63,701 bases of DNA from assembly GCA_030407315.1 (NCBI GenBank), contig JALQPE010001834.1, forward strand, positions 1-63,701, given 5' to 3'. A program made the translations under genes and the position numbers. Below the pieces are notes generated by a model that saw only the letters and a list, made by a program, of their open reading frames with translations, was not told the origin of the DNA and did no database searches. Positions 1 through 9,695 of the stretch are shown in pieces (position 1 is the stretch's first letter; every line of letters begins with the position of its first letter). The DNA is from Asparagopsis taxiformis (taxonomy: Eukaryota; Rhodophyta; Florideophyceae; Bonnemaisoniales; Bonnemaisoniaceae).

Positions 1-937
1 TTGGATGTAACATGCTTCCTCCGCCACTACAGGCGCCGCAGCGCGGGGACCAAGCGCATTCGTTCTTGCTCCACCGGAAACCGTTCGGGTATTGATGTAT
101 TTCCAAGCGTTTTGTCTATCATCCGAAATCACAACAAGAACCTGCCGCGTCGCCGAATAGGCGACGCGGCCGAAGAGGGGAACAAAGCCGCACGCGTCCC
201 AGCCCATCGGAAAAGCACTAATCGAGCTTGTTACGTGGTTCAAGTTTTATACCATGCTTGGACCGATGTGGCCTTCGCCGCAAAGTTTTCCAGCTTCGAA
301 GAGTTGATGGCGCCGTACATCATTTTCGACAGCAGTGAGCATTGGTTTGACGTGCTCGATGAAGGTCTATTCGCACCGATGGAGCAGAAGCTAGATCTCT
401 ACCACGACAAAGCTCCCCTATCTCATCCTGATGGATATGGTGGAAAAGTAGAGACAAGAACCAGTGCGCAGCACAGTGCATTTAGGGACCTTGTGAGGAA
501 GTTCTTCGACGGTTGCAGTTTCTTATCGTCAACCCGGACCTGTACACCTGGCCGGAGTCCGACCGCTGGGGGGCGCTGGAAATATACTTGTCCAGCGGAA
601 ATCCATCCGGACAAGCTGACAGCGTACTTTGACACCCTCGACGAAGACGTTATGGCTGTCCTCCGCCCGGCACCACAAGCCGCGGACGCAGAAAAGGTCC
701 CCAAGCCGGTTGATGACACTCCCACTCGTCGCAACACAGGAGGGAGAGGTTTGGTTCCATCGACAAGACACACACACCAGGCTTCAACTTGGACGAGAAC
801 ACGTGCCCATCACGGGCAACGTTCAGCTCATTCTGACTGATCCGCCCTACAATGTTCGTCGGAAGAGGAACGATTCCAACTCTTCGTACGACAGGCTAAC
901 TGCAGAAGATATGCAGGCTAGCATCGAAGTGTTTTGA
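1..937 (+). pseudogene. 5' part of a broken transposon-type DNA methyltransferase gene
   Basis: The stretch reads as protein only when the frame is changed several times. Protein-like sequence lies in frame 1 at about 230-520, then in frame 3 at about 522-629 ('NPDLYTWPESDRWG'), then in frame 1 again. From about 745 it is in frame 2, which carries the catalytic motif IV 'LILTDPPYN' (DPPY at 839-850) of an amino-methyltransferase (N6-adenine or N4-cytosine). Frame 2 ends at a TGA at 935-937, just before the conserved 'LRPGGH' segment, which continues one base out of frame. The missing upstream part would be expected to hold a ParB-like domain, as in the homologous gene at 60.4-63.7 kb. I read this as a decayed mobile-element gene. 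Sequencing indels cannot be excluded, because two of the shifts fall in T runs. Confidence 0.6.
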
Positions 938-2078
938 CGAGCTGTTGCGCCCCGGTGGCCACGGCATCGTGTTCTGCTCCGTTTTGCAGTTCTACGAATG
1001 GTTCCATTACTTGGAAACGTACAAAGGACCGCAGTCCGAAGGCCCAACCGATGATGCTGCCAGTGATGACGGGTCGGATGAAGAAGAGGTTACGTCCATG
1101 AATTCGGACTCCGAAGCATCGCAGCACAGTGGCGAAGAAAGTGCGGATGAGGAGGAGGACGAGGAGGAGGAGGACGTCGTTCGGAATTCAGTTTTCTTCG
1201 TTGACGAGGTACCTCTGTTGTTTGTCCGACTACCTGGGCACCTCTATCAAATGCCGGGGCGGAAGAGGTACCAACGCATGAACATGGCAGAGGTCGCTAT
1301 CCACTTCTGGAAGCGAGGTGTTCCGTTCAAGACTGGAAGCGAGATGGTGGCCTATAGGAACCACGGATACATGGACGGCACGTACCCGGCGTGGTGCAAC
1401 GTCACCATCAATATGCCCGCCATCGATTCGAATGAGATGGTGTGGCGAACAAGGAGCACAACCGGTGCTACGGTCAGAGTTCGTGCAGAGCAGAAGAGCG
1501 TCGCTCTCATGATGGAGTTGATCAGCCAGCATTCACAGCCTGGTGATATTGTTGTCGATCCATCCTCTGGCACTTTCGCAACGGGAAAAGCAGCTATGAG
1601 CTTGCCTGAGCACCGTGTTTTCGTCGGCAGTGACATGGACAAATTGTGTGTGGCACGATCGCTTCCAAAGCTGTGTGCTCTCATGTCACGTGTAATTCTT
1701 TCAAACAACACTGACATGAGGGTCACGACAGAAGCGAAACAGAGTGCTGAGAAGTTCTTGGCGTCCCCCTCTGTCACGATGCGTACACAGAGGGAACGGA
1801 GGATCATCGAACCCCCACCTGGCCTTCCCCTGTACCAGAGGTTCCCGAAATATATTCGGCAGTACCTCTGGCAGCTGTGCCCAGAGTCGATTGCGTCGCA
1901 CGAGCACATGGAAAAACCGGTACATTATTGGCCACCTTCCCTGCGCCGCTGGTTGCAAACTGAAAACCCTCGCGTGATGCGGGCACACGATTGTGTTGCG
2001 AAAAAATTGAGCGTTCGACCATCGCTGATTAAGCATCCAAATGCAGGAAGAGGGCTCTTCGCTGAACAGACATTTTAA
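938..2078 (+). pseudogene. Beta-class DNA amino-methyltransferase, C-terminal half, fused in frame to the start of a SET domain
   Basis: One open frame runs from 'LRPGGHGIVF' (motif V/VI region after DPPY) through an acidic Glu/Asp-rich insert at about 1066-1175. It then passes the target-recognition region and the AdoMet motif I 'PGDIVVDPSSGTFATG' at about 1540-1584. Motif IV lies upstream of motif I, which is the beta-class order (IV-TRD-X-I). After a linker of about 140 residues the same frame enters 'HPNAGRGLFAEQTF', the typical N-terminal start of a SET domain, before a TAA at 2076-2078. The fusion of methyltransferase and SET is therefore read directly from one uninterrupted frame. The SET domain continues after a one-base shift. 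The likely role is a mobile-element protein methylating DNA and histone lysines (inference). The reading frame is broken at both ends. Confidence 0.72.
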
Positions 2079-2520
2079 TGTTGGCGACGAAGTATGTGCA
2101 TACTACGGAACTGTTGTGTACTCTGATATGAGCAAGGAGTCGATGAGGTTCGCGTACGGAGAGGGTCACATGGCGATAACGAAGGAAACATTCTTGATGT
2201 ATGCCATCAAGCTGTATGCAACAGCAGAGGACGACGAAAACATCGAGCATCCAATTTGGATTGTTCCGGCTCCGTTCTGTTCGGCGCAGTTCATCAACGA
2301 CCCGCGGTATTTGCGAGGTGAGGACACTCCGGCGGAAGACACCAGGCAGATGGCCAACGTCGAGTTTGTCGAGAACTACAGCAGCGGTTCGACGGGGAAG
2401 AAGCTCAAGGCGAAGGACCTAGAAAATCCGAAGATCATTGTAGTACGTGCAATCCGCGATATCTGTCCGGGGCAGGAGCTCTACGTTCATTATGGGACAG
2501 CGTTTAGAGCATGGAATTAG
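2077..2520 (+). pseudogene. SET domain, C-terminal part, of the methyltransferase-SET gene
   Basis: This continues the SET domain begun in the preceding frame. It reads 'NVGDEVCAYYGTVVY' directly after the shift at 2073-2077, later 'FINDPRYL' and 'ANVEFVEN', which occupy the place of the NHSCxPN block. It then has 'VVRAIRDICPGQELYVHYG', matching the terminal 'I..G.EL..DYG' block of SET lysine methyltransferases. The Cys residues of a typical post-SET zinc site are not evident after 'YVHYG', and the protein ends nine codons after that block. The frame relation to the upstream part is +1, with one surplus T in a TTTT run. A gene with the same order is at 62.3-63.7 kb. Substrate specificity cannot be told from the sequence. 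Confidence 0.7.
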
Positions 2521-2551
2521 GGTCACGAAAGATGTTTTCATTTCGACTACA

Positions 2552-2557
2552 AATAAA
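2552..2557 (+). promoter_or_regulatory. Polyadenylation signal AATAAA after the SET gene
   Basis: AATAAA lies about 30 nt after the TAG stop of the SET part, a suitable place for a 3'-end signal of this transcription unit. Confidence 0.4.
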
Positions 2558-3183
2558 GCCACGTTCCAGAGTTGAAGTATATCATATAATGCAGCATGTC
2601 CAGCCACCATTAGTCCAGGGTGAAACCTATTGAGCAGTACTCTCGCCTGTCGAAAACCAATCGTTCACACTCTAGGTGCACTTCGTCCGAGCAGTGAACC
2701 TGACTGCTTGGTTGCTGTTATGCGTGCAGATGCAAAATAAACAAGACCAAGTTGAAATGGACGCCCGGTGGATGTCCAGCTCAGTTGCATTGCTGTCCAG
2801 CCCAGAAATTCTACAATTCAGGGCAGAAAAAATATTGGCAAAAAACATCGATTTCAGCGGGTCGATTGTGCCGTACGGCACACCCCCATCTCAAAACATG
2901 TTCACATGTGCATGTTTTTGAGAATAGCCCAAATTTTAATTCAAATCAGGACGTCTTCCGGACATAGGGGTGCTCGCGGCCTAGCTCGACAGCTGTAATT
3001 GTACCTCATTAAATACTGTTGATGACTGCCTACCGTATACAATCTGGGCTGTTGGCGTATTCTCCGGTACTTGACCTGACCTGAACGTTCATCGCAGACT
3101 GTTGTGGTTACCGACACTATACAGCAATTTTTTTTGTATCTCGTGCAACTCAATCCTTCCATCGCTTCCGGGAAGGCTTCATT
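2558..3183. other. Intergenic stretch without a gene; one hairpin
   Basis: No convincing coding frame was found. It contains an imperfect hairpin at about 2889-2923 (arms TCTCAAAACATG and CATGTTTTTGAGA). Confidence 0.4.
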
Positions 3184-5462
3184 ATGCCGCCGCGTATTGC
3201 GAAGAAAGCTCCAAAGCCTCCGGGCCTCCAGAAAAACCGGTCAGCAGCTGCTGTATCGAGTGCCCGACAATCCCGTGCGAAGAAGCGGTCTGGGCCTACC
3301 GGCAGCATTGAACCGCGGTCCGGTAGTCGCAAGACGGACCGGCGCAGAACTGGGGATCCGCAGCGAGAAAGTGAGGAAGGAGGAACGGCGCGGAGAGAGA
3401 TGGGGCTTGACCGAGGCAAGCGTGCTCGCAGGGACAGTGAACATCATGATGATGACATGATAGTGGCTCAAAACATGTGGAATTGCGGCAGAGTGCTATG
3501 GCAAAGGTAGTTCCTCCCGGGTTGGCAGATGCGGAGGTGCTGCAGACGGAGTCCCAGCCGGGGGTTCCGCGAGACACTGGAGGCTGTGACCCCCACTGCG
3601 CCAACTATGCCGAGTACATCAGCCCCAGCAGGTAATGCAGGCAGGGACCCGAGGATAGCGGCAAGGGATGTTGTTTCTGAGCAACGTTCACAGGATGCCA
3701 ACTATCATCGGCGGTCAGGTGGTACTGAGGGGAGAGAGCAGCCGGAGTGCGGGCCTCGTCACAACAGACTGTCATTGGTGCCAAATATGCGCGTAACGCC
3801 CCCGCGACGTCAGGCATTTGCCGATGGAGGACATCATATTCCCGATAGCGTGCGAGATGGGGGGACGGTGAGGGCAGAGAGGTTGCATCCGCCGGAATCC
3901 ATCGATTTAATGGCGAGTCGCATCAATGCGCAGATAGAAGATCGCGGAGCTGGAAAAAAAGTGTTTAGCCAGGACATAGCAAACAAGGCGCTCACCACGG
4001 AGATTGTTGCGTTGGAGGCTAAGGTGAAGACTCTGCAGGCGGAAAATGCCAGCCTTACTGCAATTGCGAGAACAGGTAGAATCAGTGATCACGGTGGCGG
4101 TAAGTCGAAAATACAGAAAGCCATTCCTGTGAAATACCTTGGAGTTCTTAGGGCGGTTGAGGAAAACCTGACAAAGTGGTGCAAGAACGAGACTATGGAG
4201 CTGGACCCTATAGCGGAACAAACGCAGAGACGTTGGACTGGACGTACCATCGAGGTAGAGCCGGTAAAGGGCACTTTGGAGCGAAAACGGTGTAGGATAT
4301 ATTGCTAACCCTCCGGGCTATATCATCAAGAATCTGCAGTGGTATACACCTTCGTACAGAGACGAGAGTGATCTGCTGAATGACTTGGTGCGACACGTAC
4401 TGCGTCAAAGTCCGTGGTGTGATGTGTTTTTCCGATGAGGAGCAGCGTGTGTGCTGTCAAGAGGCTGTGGCGGGGAGCAAGGAATTGAAAGTGAAGGTGA
4501 CGCAGAAACTGTCCGACGTGATGAGTGCACGGAAGCGTAATGCGAGGACAGATTGTTCGGTTCGCTGGGGTACACGAATTAATGTCTAGATGCACGATGC
4601 TGACGACGCGAGCTGAGATGGACGAGCGAGAGGAACAAAAGCGCGAAGCGTCTGAGAAGCTTTTGAAACGGGAAAGTAACGGTGATTTGGATATGGGGAG
4701 GTGGCGAACGGCACCGTTCTCAGAGCTGCGATACAGCAAAGGCTTGGTTCCTGACAGCTTCGAAATGGAAGTGAATGGTGATGCATGGTTTAACAACCGA
4801 GTAGCTGTGAATGTGCTGGACATCTTCAGGGGTTATTCGATACGACCAGAACAAGTAATGGACATAGAGACGAGCATACTAACGCTGGCGCGCCTGGATG
4901 CTTGGCTAGTGGCTACTGTGGAGTGTTTGGATGAACCGAAGGGGAAAGGAGGTGCACGGCAGAAGGAGTTTACAAGGCGGTACAGTCAATATGTGGGGGT
5001 AGCTTTTCAGCAATTAGTTGTATGGTGGTGTACTGCATGTCTTGTCTCCAAGGCTCGCAAGCAAGGGAACAAACGGACGTCGTCGAGAGCGAACAGCGGA
5101 CTAGTGCACAGTCACGGCATGTGTTTGCAAGCCGTACTGTGACGAGAGAGGCTGTTGAAGTGTGGCAAAGCGGAGAGGGGTCTGGAATTGTTCATGTCGT
5201 TGATGATGTAAACCGCTGCTCATCACTTGTTCTAGTGTCCGAGGATTGGATTCAATCGCATATTACGTCAAACCTCGGTGCTGTAATGGATTGTGTGATT
5301 GCGCAAGGACTAATTGGCGCAGAACTTTTCGTCGTTGACCCATATGCTGGACACCTGAGTGCAAACCTGAATGTAGAAATCAATGCCCCACAGTATGGGG
5401 GCATGGAGCGGCGCCATGCAGCCACTGCTGATAACGGTTTTGGCGTAATGGAGGATGGTTGA
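3184..5462 (+). pseudogene. Fragmented coiled-coil gene of unknown function
   Basis: A basic, Ser/Arg-rich N-terminus begins at an ATG ('MPPRIAKKAPKPPG') and reaches a stop near 3510. The same frame reopens and runs to about 4308 with a heptad-like coiled coil ('IVALEAKVKTLQAENASL') at about 3990-4062. Coding character then changes frame several times. At about 4290-4437 another frame gives 'NPPGYIIKNLQWYTPSY'. At about 4430-4590 a third gives 'SDEEQRVCCQEAV'. From 4530 to 5035 it is charged and helical, and 5040-5462 holds the last open frame. I do not recognise the family. The pattern of frame changes suggests a decayed gene of the same mobile element as the upstream methyltransferase-SET fragment. 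Unspliced introns could explain part of it. Confidence 0.4.
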
Positions 5463-6089
5463 AATTAGTGCAGTAATGTGACGTTGGCTAGAAGGCTTAT
5501 CATGTAGTACATTATCAATAGAGTGCTACGATTTAGATTTATTCTTCTTCATTATCATCTGTGAACTGGTAATCAGTGTTGGTGTAGAAGCGGTTGAGAT
5601 AGAAACGGTGGTCCGACCAGTGCATTTGTTTCGTAAATGGCTTGACTGGAAGTTACTTCGTACGATGTGCACGGTGCCAGATATAGTAGATGCAGGAATG
5701 AGGTCAACCAAGGACCACCTGCACTGTGGGATGCAGTGTCATTGCTGTCAACGGATCCGTTTCCGGGTCCCATGTGGACCACTTTAAACAAATGCACCCA
5801 AGTGATTTTTCCACAGCGGTTTTTGGGGCAAAGCAGGTCATATACTGAACGAAAGCGAGTTCTACAGGTTGAAACAGGTTTGGAGACTGCAGGCGTACCA
5901 GTGCCAAGACGCGCCCTACCCATATGGTTCTGGAGTCTCGCAGTTCCGGAGATGACGACCAAGGAGGACTGCGATCTCTTTGCGGGCCGAATGATGAAGT
6001 TGCAAAAGACCGCGCTGCTGCTTGTGCCTCGCACGTTTTGTGGGGCGAAGCATGCCACTGTGCGGGTCAAGTCGTCGGCATCTGCACTA
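5463..6089. other. No supported gene
   Basis: Open frames exist on both strands (for example about 5667-6200 +), but none shows a domain. The + frame runs on into the downstream repeat array, which argues against a real gene. Confidence 0.4.
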
Positions 6090-6430
6090 GGAGGGCATGA
6101 AGGTTCCAGAACAGTAAAAATAGTGTCTCAGAACAGTATTTCTAGTGTTCTTCAGAAGAAACAGTACCAACATCGTCTCAGGACAGTGTGCAGTGCGCCA
6201 TGAACAGTGAATGTACTGTTCTTCCTCGAAATACACTGATTTGAGAGCGGTGTATATTGTTCTGGAGATTCGAATGTACTGCTCTACGAAAGAACAGTAA
6301 ATAGTGTCCTGAAAAACAGTAAAAACAGTATTCATTGAACACAGAACGGTAAATGTGGTAACCGAGATGGTGAACTACTCTCATACGGAACAGTGTAAAC
6401 TGTTCCAAAGATTTAAATCAGTGTTGTTTA
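6090..6430. repeat. Array of GAACAGT / ACTGTTC motifs (short copy)
   Basis: At least a dozen degenerate copies of GAACAGT or its complement ACTGTTC occur within about 340 bp, in both orientations, spaced roughly 15-45 bp apart. The same motif family fills 15.95-17.29 kb. Dense half-site arrays of this sort are typical of subterminal transposase-binding regions of DNA transposons (known for several superfamilies). This copy could mark the right end of the decayed element to its left. Confidence 0.6.
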
Positions 6431-6737
6431 AGGTCAATGTTACTACGAATTGATCAGTCTAGACCGAACTCAGTCTAAAGCAAGAACTAAAACTTCCGGA
6501 CAATGTTCTGGTCACTGGCGTGGCAACCATCACGACGAATGACCAAGGTTCCCCTTTTCAGTGAAGTCAAATGCGCTCGTTGACAAATTCAAACATCGTA
6601 GGATGTCAAAACCTGGTGTCGACAAATAGAGATGTGAAATAGACAGAGCTAGAGTCACTAAGGATAAACTGCCAGCTTCCCGCACCCGCGCCCAAACTCG
6701 CCCCCCACCCGAACCGCCCATCACTTACACTCGAATG
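6431..6737. other. Intergenic, probably promoter-side of the GSTCD-like gene
   Basis: No gene seen. The sequence changes from AT-rich to a C-rich strand at about 6690-6720 just before the next gene. Confidence 0.3.
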
Positions 6738-6990
6738 CAGCTTCGTCTGCAAGCTCTATCCGATCCTCAAATGCGCCCCGCACCCAAGTCCCACTTGGCA
6801 GCCTGGGAGCGTCCCTCCGCACCGACCAGCGCTACCTCCCTCGTCGCGCCCTCCGCAGCCCTGGGAAAGCTCACCTAGACCCCTGCCATCGCAACAATGG
6901 CGCACCAGTGCCATCAGCCCGCGGGAGCAAGAAGCGCGCCCAAATATCCGCACTGCTACGCATCGTCGCCGCATTATTATCCGACAATGC

Positions 6991-8082
6991 ATGGACGCCG
7001 CCGGCCAAATCTTCGATCTATGCGGCGGATGCGGACGCACAGCCCTCGTACTAGCATACGCGCTACCGTCATGCCGCGTCACACTCGTCGACGCCAATAA
7101 AACCGCACTCTCCGTCGCTGTGTCGCGCGCCGCTGCAGCCAGACTCTGCAATTTCGCGACACTCAATGCGACAATCGAGACGCTCCGTCCACGAAAAGCC
7201 GCTCTGGTGCTCGCATTGCACGCGTGCGGCGGCGCTTCCGACATCGCGCTTGCATATGCCATGCGTTGCAATGCTGCTTTCGTCGTTACCCCATGCTGTG
7301 TGGGCGGCCTCGTGTCCTCGAAGTCCGCTGTGAGCGGGGCCGGTGCCGCAACGCCGGTAACCGGCCCCGGTGGCTCCCAGATTAACTGGCAGAAACCGCG
7401 TAGTGAGCTGTTTCGTGCCCTGCTGACGGACGATGAGTACGTGCGACTCGCGCAAGCGACAGATTGTGCAGAGTTGCTTTCGGGGCGTGATGCGTGGCGG
7501 GGTGTTGCGAAAGCTATGCTGGAGCAGGATAGAATGTTGTGGTTGCTTGCGCAGCGGTACTGCGTGCGTTTGGTGAAGATTCCTGCCGAATGTACTCCGA
7601 AGAATGATGTGCTTGTTGGCTGGGATGGTGCCGCTATGGATGCTTTGCTGGACGCGCAGTGGTTGTTGGATGATGCTGCCAATGCTGTTATACGCGACGT
7701 GCGTGAAGAGAGTGTAATTCGTGGGTTTAGTGTGGAGGAAATACGAACCGTTGAAGCGGTGTTGAAGGAACATGTTTTGAATAATCCATCCGGCAATTAT
7801 GCCTTCCCAGAGACCCTTGGGTCGCGAGAAAGAAAGGTTGTTCATGCGGTCGCAGAATCACTTGGATTGTATCATATCAGCTCCGGCAAGGGGTCGAGTC
7901 GGTTCGTCAGCGTGAGTCGCACAGAATTCTTGCCTGTGTTTTTCGACGGATTCGTCGGGATAGGCGGTCAAGTTGTTGAACAGCTGTGCGCGTCGTTGAA
8001 TAAATTTGTTCCAAAAGCGTGCCGTGAAAGAAGAGAAGAGTTACGCGGTGACTCGCACCACGTGCCAATTCTGTCGCCTTGA
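6991..8082 (+). CDS. GSTCD-like class I methyltransferase with R3H domain
   Basis: The N-terminal half is a Rossmann AdoMet domain. Motif I is 'FDLCGGCGRTALVLA', the acidic end of strand 2 is 'VTLVDANK', and the hallmark 'LALHACGGASDIAL' followed by 'VTPCCVGGL' is typical of the GSTCD/METTL25-type family. The C-terminal part has an R3H signature (R-x3-H, 'ERKVVHAVAESLGL' ending 'SSRFVSV'), suggesting binding of single-stranded nucleic acid. The first ATG in this frame is very close to motif I. Upstream, another frame (about 6760-6990) reads 'GSKKRAQISALLRIVAALL', which looks like the missing N-terminus, so a short intron or a frameshift near 6990 is likely. The frame stops at a TGA (8080-8082) and continues open directly behind it. 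The substrate is unknown. Confidence 0.75.
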   Translation: MDAAGQIFDLCGGCGRTALVLAYALPSCRVTLVDANKTALSVAVSRAAAARLCNFATLNATIETLRPRKAALVLALHACGGASDIALAYAMRCNAAFVVTPCCVGGLVSSKSAVSGAGAATPVTGPGGSQINWQKPRSELFRALLTDDEYVRLAQATDCAELLSGRDAWRGVAKAMLEQDRMLWLLAQRYCVRLVKIPAECTPKNDVLVGWDGAAMDALLDAQWLLDDAANAVIRDVREESVIRGFSVEEIRTVEAVLKEHVLNNPSGNYAFPETLGSRERKVVHAVAESLGLYHISSGKGSSRFVSVSRTEFLPVFFDGFVGIGGQVVEQLCASLNKFVPKACRERREELRGDSHHVPILSP

Positions 8083-8475
8083 GAGATTCCACAATTGGCT
8101 TATCGGTATAAACATGATACAACCGCGTTGCTGCGTAAAGTATATGAGCGATTGCAAGGCACGTCGTTTTGTGTGCATGGAATTGGTCGCGCGGCAAAAT
8201 CGGTGCGTCGACATGGAGATGTGTCCATCGATGGTTCGCTATATGACGAACGATTTGTGCGTGAAAGCGAGCTGGAGCACGTAGACAACGAGGCGTATAT
8301 CGCGGTGGTTACCTGGTCGGAGGCTGATCAGTTGCGGACGGACTTGGGATTGGGTATGGCAGATTTACATATCACACTCGGATTTTCTGAGAAGGACATT
8401 TACAATGTTGCCAAAGATCAGAGTACAATTTTGCACAGAAAGGAAGGCTTCTGTTCGCCATGGAAGACTTCATAA
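8083..8475 (+). CDS. 2H-phosphoesterase-like (HxTx) C-terminal segment, in frame with the gene upstream
   Basis: About 130 codons follow the TGA of the preceding gene in the same frame. They contain 'LRKVYERLQGTSFCVHGIG' and later 'ADLHITLGFSEKDIYNV'. The H-x-T motif followed by GF is typical of 2H-type and 'Swiss Army Knife RNA repair-like' proteins. There is no ATG of its own near the start of the open stretch. It is therefore probably the C-terminal domain of the R3H methyltransferase protein, joined either by removal of a very short intron or by readthrough. A single nonsense mutation is the alternative. If joined, the product would combine RNA binding, methylation and an RNA-end or cyclic-phosphate activity (inference). 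Confidence 0.5.
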   Translation, partial: EIPQLAYRYKHDTTALLRKVYERLQGTSFCVHGIGRAAKSVRRHGDVSIDGSLYDERFVRESELEHVDNEAYIAVVTWSEADQLRTDLGLGMADLHITLGFSEKDIYNVAKDQSTILHRKEGFCSPWKTS

Positions 8476-8709
8476 AGTTGCACGTCAAAGCATTTGCACA
8501 AACTCATATTCGCACCAGCTGTTTCCCACTTTTATGAAAATCAAAACGTTCCCAACGCCCATACAGTTTCCCCAATTCTATCACATAGTTAAACCCACTG
8601 ACTATTTCGTTGCTACAAACCCACACAATATTTTCTAGGGTTGTTGAGCAGCAATGCCTTCCAATGGAGGTCTTGCACCCTCCGGCATGATATCCTAAAT
8701 TCTTATCAA

Positions 8710-9327
8710 TCAGCCAGTTCCATCCTTATCGAGGCCTCGGCCGAACATATCGCGCTCCAGATATTCCCAATTTGTTGCAACAGGTTCATCAACGCTAGAC
8801 ACAACACAAAAGTTTGTCACAGTCAACCATGTTGCGACGGTGACAACGACAGCAAATGCAGCAACGATTCCTAGAACACGGGCAATTGCTCCCCCACTAC
8901 AACCACCAACTCCGCTGATCGAATCGTTTTCATTAATTGGATTGCCATCGGGAACTGGAGCAGCAATTCTCGTCAAATTCCAAGCGACAAATAGACCTTC
9001 ATTGCTTGTTCTCATAATGATGACATTTTCTTCCGACGTAAAATCAACATAATCTTTTTCATCAAGAGCCAAGTTATAACATGTCTATGGTGAACATGTG
9101 GGTCGTTCCAGTGAAATGGGATTCACAAGTCTTCCCACAACAATTTGGTCGAATGGAGTTGAATCAAAACTTGAAGAATTCCACCTAGTGCGAAGTTCCA
9201 GGCATTGTTCGGGAAGAGATTCGTTATCGCCCTTCATGAGTATATACGGAAACACGTCGGCGAAATTTTCAACTTCAGTCACAAAGCCAGAGTCGATGAT
9301 TGATTTTTTCGGCACTTCAGCAAGCAT
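8710..9327 (-). CDS. Small single-pass membrane protein, frame interrupted by one TAG
   Basis: The minus strand has an ATG at 9327 and an open frame to a TAG at about 9085-9087. The same frame continues to 8710. The combined frame is about 205 codons. The first part is acidic and soluble-looking. The second part ends in a Gly-rich stretch and a strong hydrophobic segment ('VLGIVAAFAVVVTVATWLTV') with a short C-terminal tail. The TAG coincides with a plausible 3' splice site ('CACCATAG'), and GTGAAT lies 42 nt upstream on the coding strand. A 42-nt phase-0 intron would therefore remove the stop. No family is recognised. A nonsense mutation is the alternative. Confidence 0.5.
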
Positions 9328-9602
9328 GATTTAGAGACGATTTGGCTGTGAGAAAGCCTCCGTATACACCTTGAGAGTAGTAACATCACCAACCATTGGT
9401 TCGGCCAATGATTATTCTATTCAATCTTCTCTGTAATCACACCATCCATCCAACTCCATCTTGCTTCCCGACATGCACCCATCCACCCACATTCTTCAAC
9501 CAGCTGTACCCATCCACATCACCCAACGTACTTCAACACGCATAACCGCTCTAATTAGCCCAAATCTGCCAATGATCCACCAAGCACGCCACATGCAATC
9601 GT

Positions 9603-9610
9603 CTATAAAA
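9603..9610 (+). promoter_or_regulatory. TATA box of the secreted Cys-rich protein gene
   Basis: CTATAAAA lies 90 bp upstream of the ATG at 9696, a typical distance for a short 5' leader. The sequence around it is unlike the coding sequence nearby. Confidence 0.55.
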
Positions 9611-9695
9611 CCGCAACGATATCCGCATCCATCAAGCTATTCACACCAACTACCACACCATCATCACCACCCTCGCACGATCTACCAACTACAAA

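Noticed and set aside
627..633. CTT TGA C as a definite programmed +1 site identical to the release-factor-2 type
   Set aside because: The upstream frame (519-629) is judged only by protein-like appearance. The frame change could lie elsewhere, so it is kept only as a possibility.
6756..7845. Long minus-strand open frames overlapping the GSTCD-like gene
   Set aside because: They are Ala/Arg/Ser-rich antisense shadows; the plus strand shows methyltransferase and R3H motifs.
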